From: Tannerellaceae bacterium
Lineage (GTDB): Bacteria > Bacteroidota > Bacteroidia > Bacteroidales > Tannerellaceae
DNA: 7,757 nucleotides
Assembly: GCA_031273385.1 (NCBI GenBank)
Contig: JAISRY010000129.1
Location: 1-7,757, forward strand
Direction: 5' to 3'
Shown here: positions 1-6,739 of the stretch, one piece after another
How the letters are laid out: each line of letters starts with the position of its first letter
Numbering within the stretch: the stretch's first letter is position 1
The notes under the pieces: model-generated
What the model saw: only the letters and a program-made list of their open reading frames with translations
Told to the model about the DNA's origin: nothing
Database searches by the model: none
Program-made: the position numbers and the translations under genes

Positions 1-873
1 GGCGCTCCCCGCAGCCTGGAAGAGCTGGCCATGAAAGCGCAATGGATGAATTACGAAGCCATCCGCCCGATGTTCGAAGCGTTCGTCGTGAACCGTCCCG
101 TAGCCACCGGCGTGGTGCAGTGGCAACTCAATTCCCCCTGGCCTGAATTTTACTGGCAACTGTACGACTGGTACCTGATGCCTACCGGCGCCTATTTCGG
201 GACGAAGAAAGCCTGCCGCCCCGTCAATATCCTGTACAACTATCACGACCGTCACGTGTATGCCGCCAATGATGGGATTGGCGACCTCACCGCGCTCACC
301 GCACGTGTGAGACTGTACGACAGCCGATCGCGCCTCATCTACGAATATGAGAAGCAGGCCGGCATAAAGGAGAACGCCTCGCTTCCGCTGGTCGAACTAC
401 CCCGCCTGGCGGATCCGGCGGAGACCTACTTCCTGAAGCTCGAACTGACGGATAAAGGCCATACGCCGTTGGCGGACAACTTCTATTGGCTCTCCGGACA
501 GGAGGATGTCATGGACTGGGATACCTATTACTGGTTCTATACGCCGCAGAAAGTCTTTGCCGACTTTACGCGTCTCGACAGCTTGCCCGAAGCCCGGGTC
601 GACGCCTCGAAAAAGGCAAGGAAAGAGCGTGGCGAGTGGGTCGTCGAAATCACCCTGGCCAACGCCGGCAAGCAGATCGCGTTCTGCATGGAGATGCTGT
701 TACTTGACCCCTCCACCGGCGACCCTGTCCTCCCCGTTTTCTGGGACGACAACTATGTCTCGCTCACCGGCGGCGAAACGAAAACCTATACCGTGCGTTG
801 CAGCGAAGCGGACGTGTCGTCCGAACCGGTGGTGACGATCAATGGCGTTAACATACAAAGCATAAGGAAATGA
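1..873 (+). CDS. GH2-family glycosidase, C-terminal part (exo-beta-glucosaminidase/beta-mannosidase type), 5' truncated by the window
   Basis: The frame is open from base 1 and ends at TGA 871-873, giving 290 codons. The ATG at 31 is almost certainly internal, because the preceding ten codons continue the same fold. Codons about 35-71 (nt 103-213) carry a run with the pattern ATG-VVQWQLN-PWP, then YDWYLMPTGAYFGTKK. This resembles the end of the TIM barrel and the linker of GH2 exo-beta-D-glucosaminidases (CsxA type) and related beta-mannosidases. The last about 90 residues, with IAFCMEMLLLD, LPVFWDDNYVSL and GGETKTYTV, fit the Ig-like domain that ends these enzymes. The catalytic acid/base and nucleophile would lie upstream and cannot be checked. 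Known family role: removal of terminal beta-linked glucosamine or mannose from glycans, in Bacteroidales usually in the periplasm. The choice between these activities is not resolvable here. The stop overlaps the next start (ATGA), so the two genes are probably translationally coupled. Confidence 0.85.
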   Translation, partial: GAPRSLEELAMKAQWMNYEAIRPMFEAFVVNRPVATGVVQWQLNSPWPEFYWQLYDWYLMPTGAYFGTKKACRPVNILYNYHDRHVYAANDGIGDLTALTARVRLYDSRSRLIYEYEKQAGIKENASLPLVELPRLADPAETYFLKLELTDKGHTPLADNFYWLSGQEDVMDWDTYYWFYTPQKVFADFTRLDSLPEARVDASKKARKERGEWVVEITLANAGKQIAFCMEMLLLDPSTGDPVLPVFWDDNYVSLTGGETKTYTVRCSEADVSSEPVVTINGVNIQSIRK

Positions 874-3218
874 AAACACGACGCCTCCTCGCCCTCTTCC
901 TTTCCCTTCTTCCGCTGCTCGCCGTGGCGGAGGAGGTGGATCTTTCCGGGGCTTCGCTACTGGTATCGCCCTCGATCCGGTCGCCATTAAGGGAGACGGT
1001 GACGCGGGTATTGCAGGAAGAGCTATACAAGCGGACAGCCCTCAGAACAGAATCCGCTACGAAATGGAGCCGTCCGGTCGCTATTGCCGTTGCCCTGTCG
1101 TCCGACACCGCCCTGTTCGGAACGCCCGTTCCGGCCACTGCGCAGAAGCTGACGGCGAAAGACGGCTTTACCTGCCACATCGAATCACAGGGAGGGAAGC
1201 ATACCGTCTGGCTCATTGCGGCGGACGACCGGGGGGCGTTGTTCGCCGGCGGTTATCTCCTGCGCACGGCACGCCTCAGTCGGCATAAAATCCTGTTCGA
1301 TACGCGCTCCGCCATCGCGACGTCGCCGGAATACCCCATCCGCGGGCATCAGCTCGGATACCGGAATACCGCCAACTCGTATGATGCATGGACGCCGGAA
1401 CAGTATGAGCAATACATCCGCGACCTGGCCATCTTCGGGACAAACTGCATCGAGGCTATCCCTTTCGAGACGCCCTCTCCCCTCATGAAACGCTCCGTAC
1501 CGGAAATGAACCGGCATATCAGCGGCATCTGCCGGCAATACGGGCTGGACTACTGGGTATGGACGCCGGTAACGGTTGACCTGGCGGACGAAAAGCTATT
1601 CGAGGAAGAGGTGAAGAAACACAGCGCCTATTACAGGGAGTGCCCCAAGCTGGACGATGTATTCGTACCGGGGGGCGACCCGGGCGATAACCACCCGAAA
1701 GAGGTGCTGCCTTTCCTCAAAGCCATCGCCGCAGAGTTGGAAAAGTACCACCCCGGGGCGGGCGTCTGGCTCTCCCTGCAAGGCTTCAGCGACGAGCAGA
1801 CGGACTATTTCTACCTCTATCTCGAACAGGAATCCCCCGACTGGCTGAGGGGCGTCGTCAGTGGCCCCGGCAGTCCGCCCATACCGGATACGCGCTACCG
1901 TTTGCCAAAGAAATACCGCCACAGGCATTACCCCGACATTACGCATACCGTCCGCTGCCAATACCCCTCCCCCTCATGGGATCAGGCGTATGCCCTGACG
2001 CTGGGGCGTGAACCGGTCAATCCCGAGCCTTTTTATTATGCGCAGGTATACCGGCGCTACGCGCCTTTCACCGATGGGTTTATCACCTATTCCGACGGGG
2101 CGCACGACGACGTCAACAAAATACTCTGGAGCCGCCTGGGGTGGGACGGCGCCGAAAGCGTCAGGCATATCGCGGAACAGTACGTGCAGTTCTTTTTCGG
2201 GACGGCGCCCGGCCTGCGCGTCACGGATGCCATCTTCGCCTTAGAAAGGAATTGGCGCGGCGCGATCGCCGAAAATGGCGGCATAGAAAGCGCCTTTGCC
2301 GTATGGAAGCGGTTGGAAGCGGCCTGCCCGTCGCTGCAAAAGAACTGGCGTTGGCAAATGCTGCTGCTCCGTGCCTACTACGATACCTACACCGCCCGCC
2401 GCAAAGCCTACGAAGAGGGGCTGGAAAAAGAGGCGAACGCCATCCTGCAGGCAGCCGGCGCAATAGGCGTGGAGCAGGCCATGCAACAGGCGTTGGATAA
2501 AGTAAACGAAGCCGACGCCTACCACCCCGACAGCGCATTGAGGCAGAAGATTACCGCCTACTGCGAAGCGCTCTTCCTCTCCGTCGGCCTGCAAACAAGC
2601 GTCGGGAAACATGGGGCGAAAGGAGCGGAAAGGGGATGCGTACTGGATTTCGTGGATTATCCGCTGAACAACCGCTGGTGGCTGGCCGATCAATTCGACG
2701 GCATCCGCCGGATACCCACTGTCGAAGAACAGCTGGCCCGCCTGGAAGTTATCCGTACATGGGAAAACCCCGGCAAAGGCAGCTACTACGACAATATTTC
2801 CCATATCGCCCAAAGCCCCCATACCCGCACAGTCACCGACGACGCCTGCGATGTGGCGTGGTGGGACAACGGGATGAGCCGCAAGCGGCTGTCGACGCAG
2901 CTGTTCCAGAACTTCCCCCGGTTGACGTATGAAGACCTCGACCCCGAGGGGCGGTACAAGATCCGCATCTCCGGCTTTGGCGAAGCCCTCCTGCGCGTAG
3001 ACGGCATACGCATCGCGCCGGTCGTATACGACAGGGGGCTGGAGGAGTTCAAGGAGTTCCTGATCGACCGGAAATATGTCAGCGACGGACGGCTGGAGGT
3101 GAGTTTCGACGAGCCGGAAGAGTCCCGCCTCAACTGGCGGCAATATTCAAAAGTCTGCGACGTCTGGCTTTTGAAACAAGAAGATACAAGCATACATTCA
3201 CTCAATCATACACATTAA
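870..3218 (+). CDS. Secreted putative glycoside hydrolase with alpha-glucuronidase/GH20-type N-terminal domain
   Basis: This encodes 782 residues. The ATG at 870 is chosen because it begins a clear type I signal peptide: KTRR, a Leu-rich core, and probable cleavage after AVA at residue 20. Residues about 25-150 look like the zincin-like N-terminal domain shared by GH67 alpha-glucuronidases and GH20 enzymes. The clearest mark is ADDRGALFAGGYLLR at about 118-132, which matches the usual 'RG.LYG...LLR' signature. A barrel-like region starts near PIRGHQLGYR (156-165) and includes IRDLAIFGTNCIEAIPFE (183-200), VFVPGGDPGDNH (about 264-275) and YSDGAHDDVNK (407-417). Acidic residues in these blocks (D270, D273, D409, D413, D414, E195) are candidates for catalysis; that is inference. 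Residues about 440-570 look helical, and about 685-775 look like a C-terminal beta-sandwich. I cannot name a CAZy family or substrate. The gene overlaps the GH2 stop and lies 4 nt before the phosphatase gene, which supports a role in extracytoplasmic glycan breakdown. Confidence 0.72.
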   Translation: MKTRRLLALFLSLLPLLAVAEEVDLSGASLLVSPSIRSPLRETVTRVLQEELYKRTALRTESATKWSRPVAIAVALSSDTALFGTPVPATAQKLTAKDGFTCHIESQGGKHTVWLIAADDRGALFAGGYLLRTARLSRHKILFDTRSAIATSPEYPIRGHQLGYRNTANSYDAWTPEQYEQYIRDLAIFGTNCIEAIPFETPSPLMKRSVPEMNRHISGICRQYGLDYWVWTPVTVDLADEKLFEEEVKKHSAYYRECPKLDDVFVPGGDPGDNHPKEVLPFLKAIAAELEKYHPGAGVWLSLQGFSDEQTDYFYLYLEQESPDWLRGVVSGPGSPPIPDTRYRLPKKYRHRHYPDITHTVRCQYPSPSWDQAYALTLGREPVNPEPFYYAQVYRRYAPFTDGFITYSDGAHDDVNKILWSRLGWDGAESVRHIAEQYVQFFFGTAPGLRVTDAIFALERNWRGAIAENGGIESAFAVWKRLEAACPSLQKNWRWQMLLLRAYYDTYTARRKAYEEGLEKEANAILQAAGAIGVEQAMQQALDKVNEADAYHPDSALRQKITAYCEALFLSVGLQTSVGKHGAKGAERGCVLDFVDYPLNNRWWLADQFDGIRRIPTVEEQLARLEVIRTWENPGKGSYYDNISHIAQSPHTRTVTDDACDVAWWDNGMSRKRLSTQLFQNFPRLTYEDLDPEGRYKIRISGFGEALLRVDGIRIAPVVYDRGLEEFKEFLIDRKYVSDGRLEVSFDEPEESRLNWRQYSKVCDVWLLKQEDTSIHSLNHTH

Positions 3219-3222
3219 AATC

Positions 3223-4317
3223 ATGAAGAAAGTTTATTTGTTTACATGCGTATTATTATCCCTCCTGCTCGCCGGTTGTACGGCTTCGGGAGTTAGAACG
3301 GATAATGGAAAAGCGGCTCCACAGGTGAAGAATGTCATTATCCTGATCGGGGACGGAATGGGCGTCTGCCAGGTATATGCCGGACTGACGGCCAACAAGG
3401 GAAGCCTCAACCTGGAACGCTCCCACTATGTCGGCTTCTCTAAAACCTACTCGGCCAACTCCTACATCACCGACTCGGCGGCGGGAGGTACGGCAATCGC
3501 CTGCGGGACGAAAACGAACAACGGCGTTATCGGCATGACCCCCGACAGCGTCCCCGTCAAATCCATCCTGGAATATGCCGCCGAACAGGGACTGTCGACG
3601 GGCGTGGTCGTGAGCTGCGACGTGACGCATGCCACGCCCGCCTCTTTTGTCGCCCATCAGCTCCGGCGAAGCATGTCGGAAGAGATTGCCGCCGACTACC
3701 TGAAAAGCGACATCACCGTATTCATTGGGGGAGGGCGCAAGAACTTTGAAGCGCGCTCCGACAAGCAAGACCTGACCGGACAGCTCAAGGAGAAAGGATA
3801 CGCCGTCGCATACACCCTCGACGAGGCTAAACAGGTGACCTCCGGCAAACTGGCCGCCCTGCTCGCCGACGGACACCCCGACGCCTATCCGCAGCGGGGC
3901 GAACTGCTGCCCGAGGGCGTTCAGGCCGCCATCAATATCCTCAAACAAAACGACAAGGGTTTCTTCCTGATGGTAGAGGGTTCGCAAATCGACTGGGCTT
4001 GCCATGACAACAAGGGAGAGGAAGCCATTCAGGAAATGCTGGATTTTGACCGCGCGATAAAGGTGGCGTTCGATTATGCCGACCAGGATCCCAACACGCT
4101 GGTCGTTATCACGGCAGACCATGAAACGGGAGGTATGACGCTGGTCGGCGGAGACATATCGGCGGGAGAGACGAAGATCGCTTTCTCTACCGGAGGCCAT
4201 ACGGCGGTGATGGTGCCGGTGTTTGCCTACGGAGCGGGCGCGGAAGCCTTTGCCGGCATTTACCAGAATACGGATATCCTGCCCAAAGCCCTCAATGCGT
4301 ATGGCTTTGAACGTTAA
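3223..4317 (+). CDS. Alkaline phosphatase, lipoprotein, TAB5-like
   Basis: This 364-residue protein hydrolyses phosphomonoesters outside the cytoplasm. The N terminus is a lipoprotein signal (KK, hydrophobic core, lipobox LLAGC with Cys19), so it is probably membrane-anchored in the periplasm or at the surface. The active site looks complete: D44 in GDGMG, nucleophile S85 in TDSAAGGT, H136 and T138 in THATPASF, E252 in EGSQ, D257 and H261 in IDWACH, D299 and H300 in ADHETGG, and H326 in GGHTA. H136 and W258 stand where E. coli PhoA has D153 and K328, a pattern known from the Antarctic TAB5 enzyme. The short length, close to 375 residues, also fits that type better than PhoA (471). The start is 4 nt after the upstream stop. 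The 3' end overlaps the next gene. Its place among glycosidase genes suggests a phosphorylated glycan or phosphate scavenging (inference). Confidence 0.93.
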   Translation: MKKVYLFTCVLLSLLLAGCTASGVRTDNGKAAPQVKNVIILIGDGMGVCQVYAGLTANKGSLNLERSHYVGFSKTYSANSYITDSAAGGTAIACGTKTNNGVIGMTPDSVPVKSILEYAAEQGLSTGVVVSCDVTHATPASFVAHQLRRSMSEEIAADYLKSDITVFIGGGRKNFEARSDKQDLTGQLKEKGYAVAYTLDEAKQVTSGKLAALLADGHPDAYPQRGELLPEGVQAAINILKQNDKGFFLMVEGSQIDWACHDNKGEEAIQEMLDFDRAIKVAFDYADQDPNTLVVITADHETGGMTLVGGDISAGETKIAFSTGGHTAVMVPVFAYGAGAEAFAGIYQNTDILPKALNAYGFER

Positions 4318-5380
4318 GCATACCGCCGTGGGACGTGCCTGTGCGCTGCTTTCCGGCGTGGCTCTTCTCCTGGGGATCGCCTCTGTACGCCTTTCGGCGC
4401 AAGAGGGGCGGTTCTCGGCGACGCTGCTCGATGCCGGGATGATTTACGAACAATCCCCTTTCCCGTCATGCCATGCCTCGACTGTTGTCTGCCTGGCTGA
4501 TGGGCTGCTTGCCGCATGGTTCGGCGGGACGCGCGAGGGGCATCCCGACGTCTGCATCTATGCTTCCCGCAAGACGGAGGGCAACGCCTGGAGTATGCCC
4601 CAATTGATCGCCGACGGCATACAGGACGACGGCGTGAGGTACCCCTGCTGGAATCCGGTACTCTTCAAAAGGGATAACGGCGACATCGTCCTATATTATA
4701 AGGTAGGCGCCTCGCCGCGCAAATGGTGGGGCGAATACAAAATATCGCAGGATGAAGGACGTACCTGGTCGGAAAAGCGAGAGATACCAAGGTCGTGCCT
4801 CGGGCCGGTCAAAAACAAACCCGTCCGCCTCCCTACGGGACTAATCCTGTACCCCACCAGTATAGAGGTCATGGGCAAATGGAACGTCTATATGGAAACG
4901 TCCGCGCAGGATCTGACGGGATGGGAAAAGATAGAGATCGACAACGACGGCTTCGACGCCATCCAGCCATCCGTCCTGCATCACGAAGACGGGTCGCTAC
5001 AGATCCTGTGCCGAAGCAGGAACAAACGGATTGTCGAATCATGGTCGGTAGACAACGGGAAAACCTGGTCGAAACTATCCGCCACATCCTTGCCCAACAA
5101 CAACGCCGGCACGGATGCCCTCACCCTCTCGAACGGCTTGCAGCTCCTTGTCTACAACCCCATCACAGAGGGCAGGAACCGCCTGGCCGTCGCCGCCTCC
5201 AAAGATGGGAAAGCGTGGGAAAAGCTGATAGACCTGGAAAACCAACCGGCAGGCGAGTTCAGCTATCCCGCCGTCATAGAAGACAAAAACGGGATCGTCC
5301 ATGTCACCTATACCTACAACAGGGAACAGATCAAGCACGTGACGTTGCAAATAACCGGTAGTCCGGCAACGACAAAATAA
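4295..5380 (+). CDS. Secreted sialidase-superfamily BNR/Asp-box beta-propeller protein
   Basis: This encodes 361 residues from the ATG at 4295. The in-frame ATG at 4301 is equally good. The ATG at 4223 would put some 24 Pro/Arg-rich residues ahead of the signal peptide and is unlikely. A signal peptide with cleavage near LSA-QE (A35) predicts export. Asp-box motifs of the six-bladed propeller are visible: SQDEGRTW (151-158), SVDNGKTW (251-258), and degenerate copies SRKTEGNAW (91-99) and SKDGKAW (302-308). This fits the BNR_2 family, usually annotated 'exo-alpha-sialidase'. Where true sialidases carry the (F/Y)RIP motif with the first Arg of the substrate-binding triad, this protein appears to have FPSCHAST (56-63), so sialic acid may not be its substrate. 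FGGTREG (76-82), YPCWNP and NKPVRLPTG are further conserved-looking blocks. It overlaps the phosphatase gene by 17-23 bp and precedes the LacI gene by 11 nt, consistent with one operon. Confidence 0.82.
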   Translation: MRMALNVKHTAVGRACALLSGVALLLGIASVRLSAQEGRFSATLLDAGMIYEQSPFPSCHASTVVCLADGLLAAWFGGTREGHPDVCIYASRKTEGNAWSMPQLIADGIQDDGVRYPCWNPVLFKRDNGDIVLYYKVGASPRKWWGEYKISQDEGRTWSEKREIPRSCLGPVKNKPVRLPTGLILYPTSIEVMGKWNVYMETSAQDLTGWEKIEIDNDGFDAIQPSVLHHEDGSLQILCRSRNKRIVESWSVDNGKTWSKLSATSLPNNNAGTDALTLSNGLQLLVYNPITEGRNRLAVAASKDGKAWEKLIDLENQPAGEFSYPAVIEDKNGIVHVTYTYNREQIKHVTLQITGSPATTK

Positions 5381-5391
5381 CAAGACAGCGT

Positions 5392-6444
5392 ATGGCTCAG
5401 GTTTCAATAAAAGATATCGCCCAGAAAGTCGGGGTTTCCAATGCGACCGTATCCTTAGTCCTTAACGGGAAAGAGAAAGGGGGGAGGATCAGTGCGGAGG
5501 TCGCATCACGCATCAGGGAGGTAGCAAAAGAGTTGCATTATGAGCCGAACAACCTGGCCAGAAGCCTGCGGGTAGGCAAGTCCCGGACGATCGGGCTCAT
5601 TATCGCCGACATCTCCAACAACTTCTTTGCCAGCCTGGCCTTTTATATCCAGGAATTTGCCGAGAAATACGAATATGCCGTCATCATCACCAACACCAAC
5701 GAATCCAGCGGGAAAATGGGGAAAATGATCAACATACTCAAAAGCCGGCAGGTAGACGGTTTCATTATCGTCCCTACCGAAGACGGGGAAAAGCATATCT
5801 CGGGACTGATCGCCTCCCGTACCCCTGTCGTGCTGTTAGACCGCTACTTCCCCGACCTGCCCGTCAGCCACGTGATCGTCAATAATTACCAGGCCTCGCT
5901 CGATGCCACCGACCTGCTCATCGGCCTGGGCTGCAAAAACGTGGCCTTGCTCGTGTATGACAACCAGTTGCCCCACATGCTTGAAAGGCAAAGGGGATAT
6001 GAAGAGGCGCTAAAAAAGGCGAATCTCTTCAATCCCCGACTAATCAGGAAGATCAACTATTCCCAGATCACCGGTGATATACCCGAAGCCATTGACGCGC
6101 TGCTGAAAGAGGAGCAAAAGGTAGACGGTATCTTCTTTGCCACCAACAGTATCTCCATGCTGGGCATAAAGCGGCTCATGGAAAGGCGCATCGCGATCCC
6201 CGACGACATCAAAATCGTCTGTTTCGACAAAAGCGACGCCTTTGAATTTACCGATATCCCCATCCCCTACATCCAACAACCCATTAAAGACCTGGGCAGG
6301 AAAGCCGTCGACGTATTGATGGAACTCATCAACCAAGACACCCCCACATTCACAAAAATCGAACTCTTCGCCCACCTGCTGAATGTCCCCCTCCCCGCCC
6401 ACGCCCACGCCTCCGAATCAGAATCAGAATTTTCAGGATTATAG
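5392..6444 (+). CDS. LacI-family transcriptional regulator
   Basis: This 350-residue protein has normal family length. An N-terminal LacI-type helix-turn-helix lies at residues 5-25 (IKDIAQKVGVSNATVSLVLN). The hinge helix YEPNNLARSLR (50-60) keeps the AR.L contact residues that open the central CpG of LacI-type operators. From residue about 66 (TIGLIIADISNNFFASLA) the periplasmic-binding-protein-like effector domain follows, with DGFIIVPTE, PVVLLDRYF and a late VCFDKSDAFEF block. It is cytoplasmic and binds DNA as a dimer. The ligand is probably a sugar or sugar phosphate released by the upstream enzymes (inference from position). It starts 11 nt after the propeller gene and is probably the last operon gene, so it may autoregulate. 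The C terminus is odd: after IELFAHLLNVPLP it ends in a low-complexity tail (AHAHASESESEFSGL) encoded by short DNA repeats, and the TAG stop lies at the junction of a 17-bp duplication. Confidence 0.93.
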   Translation: MAQVSIKDIAQKVGVSNATVSLVLNGKEKGGRISAEVASRIREVAKELHYEPNNLARSLRVGKSRTIGLIIADISNNFFASLAFYIQEFAEKYEYAVIITNTNESSGKMGKMINILKSRQVDGFIIVPTEDGEKHISGLIASRTPVVLLDRYFPDLPVSHVIVNNYQASLDATDLLIGLGCKNVALLVYDNQLPHMLERQRGYEEALKKANLFNPRLIRKINYSQITGDIPEAIDALLKEEQKVDGIFFATNSISMLGIKRLMERRIAIPDDIKIVCFDKSDAFEFTDIPIPYIQQPIKDLGRKAVDVLMELINQDTPTFTKIELFAHLLNVPLPAHAHASESESEFSGL

Positions 6445-6458
6445 AATTTTCAGGATTA
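6426..6458 (+). repeat. 17-bp-period direct duplication across the lacI-like stop codon
   Basis: The 16-mer agaattttcaggatta occurs at 6426-6441 and again at 6443-6458, separated by one base. It is preceded by a partly repeated atcagaatcagaat (6417-6430) and a cccacg doublet. The first copy encodes the last residues of the regulator. The TAG stop (6442-6444) is formed where the two copies meet. Confidence 0.9.
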
Positions 6459-6482
6459 AATTCCCGACAGGTAAAAAACGTT

Positions 6483-6518
6483 AAATGTGTATTTCCGGTG
6501 AGGAAATAGTAAACATTT
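6483..6518 (+). terminator. Stem-loop after the lacI-like gene; possible transcription terminator
   Basis: TATTTCC (6490-6496) and GGAAATA (6502-6508) form a perfect 7-bp stem with a GGTGA loop. AAATGT (6483-6488) and ACATTT (6513-6518) add an outer 6-bp stem around small unpaired bases. It lies 38 bases after the stop codon and is followed by tccttttggg, a weak T stretch only. It could end the five-gene operon or act as mRNA 3'-end protection. It is weaker than a standard intrinsic terminator because no long U tract follows. Confidence 0.45.
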
Positions 6519-6548
6519 CGTCCTTTTGGGTTGTTCTACTGACAGGGG

Positions 6549-6593
6549 ATGAAAAGAAAAAAGAGCTGTTTCATGCCTGCACGCTATGAATAG
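6549..6593 (+). CDS. Possible 14-residue small ORF (leader peptide or chance)
   Basis: The ATG at 6549 opens a short frame, MKRKKSCFMPARYE, ending at TAG. It is preceded by gacagggg. The basic N terminus is reminiscent of a small peptide, but so short an ORF arises easily by chance and there is no second line of support. It is listed because it lies in the probable leader of the fimbrillin transcript. Confidence 0.12.
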   Translation: MKRKKSCFMPARYE

Positions 6594-6657
6594 GATAACA
6601 GGATATGCATCGACTTATCGTTGGGGGTTGAGGGATCCGCCGTTCCGGTTTGTCCGG

Positions 6658-6675
6658 CGTAACATCTTTGTTACG
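6658..6675 (+). promoter_or_regulatory. 7-bp perfect hairpin/palindrome upstream of the fimbrillin gene
   Basis: CGTAACA (6658-6664) and TGTTACG (6669-6675) are exact reverse complements separated by TCTT. As DNA this could be a binding site for a dimeric regulator. As RNA it would be a tetraloop hairpin in the 5' leader. It lies 64 bases before the ATG at 6740. Role is inferred only from position and symmetry. Confidence 0.4.
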
Positions 6676-6686
6676 AGAGGATAAAA

Positions 6687-6706
6687 AGCAAAGCGTCCGC
6701 TTTGCT
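6687..6706. promoter_or_regulatory. 9-bp perfect inverted repeat upstream of the fimbrillin gene
   Basis: AGCAAAGCG (6687-6695) and CGCTTTGCT (6698-6706) are exact reverse complements with two bases between, which as RNA gives an 8-bp stem and a 4-base loop. On the + strand an A tract (ataaaa) comes before the stem and no T tract follows. Read on the - strand the stem is followed by TTTTTAT, the form of an intrinsic terminator for a leftward transcript. In the + transcript it would be a leader hairpin ending 33 bases before the ATG. Confidence 0.45.
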
Positions 6707-6739
6707 GGATCACAATTAAACGTCAAAACAGATAAATAT

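Larger units (their letters stand above)
6445..6739. other. Intergenic region between the glycan operon and the fimbrillin gene
   Basis: These 295 bases hold no confident gene. They contain the second copy of the 17-bp duplication, the post-operon stem-loop, a possible 14-codon ORF, and two hairpins close to the fimbrillin start. They should contain the fimbrillin promoter. However, the best match to the Bacteroidetes -7 element TAnnTTTG is catctttg at 6663-6670, which has one mismatch, lies inside a hairpin, and lacks a TTTG about 19-21 bases upstream. I therefore do not place a promoter. Composition is visibly more AT-rich than in the flanking operon. Confidence 0.7.

Noticed and set aside
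2241..3143. Open frame of 300 codons on the - strand opposite the GH67N-like gene
   Set aside because: It lies wholly antisense to a gene with a signal peptide and recognisable domains. Its translation shows no motif and looks like the shadow expected in GC-rich codons.
3256..4200. Open frame of 314 codons on the - strand opposite the alkaline phosphatase
   Set aside because: The + strand has a complete phosphatase active site. The antisense translation is Arg/Gly/Val-rich with no fold signature.
4223..4294. Longer start for the sialidase-fold gene at ATG 4223
   Set aside because: It would add 24 basic, Pro-rich residues before a good signal peptide and deepen the overlap with the phosphatase gene. 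ATG 4295 or 4301 explains the signal peptide better.
6355..6444. Frameshift at the end of the LacI gene
   Set aside because: The ending differs from the usual family C terminus, but the other frames do not restore a family-like ending. The one alternative that stays open gives an Arg/Pro-rich stretch, so the annotated frame is retained.
6474..6487. LacI-type operator around aaaaaacgttaaat
   Set aside because: Only the central AACGTT is symmetric. The outer bases do not pair, so support is too weak to call an operator.
6474..6726. Invertible promoter upstream of the fimbrillin gene
   Set aside because: Bacteroidales surface genes often have these, so I looked for inverted repeats flanking the region. 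The best pair (aaaaaacgttaaat and attaaacgtcaaaa) agrees at only about 8 of 14 positions, and the perfect repeats are short hairpins rather than flanking recombination sites. No invertase gene is in the window.
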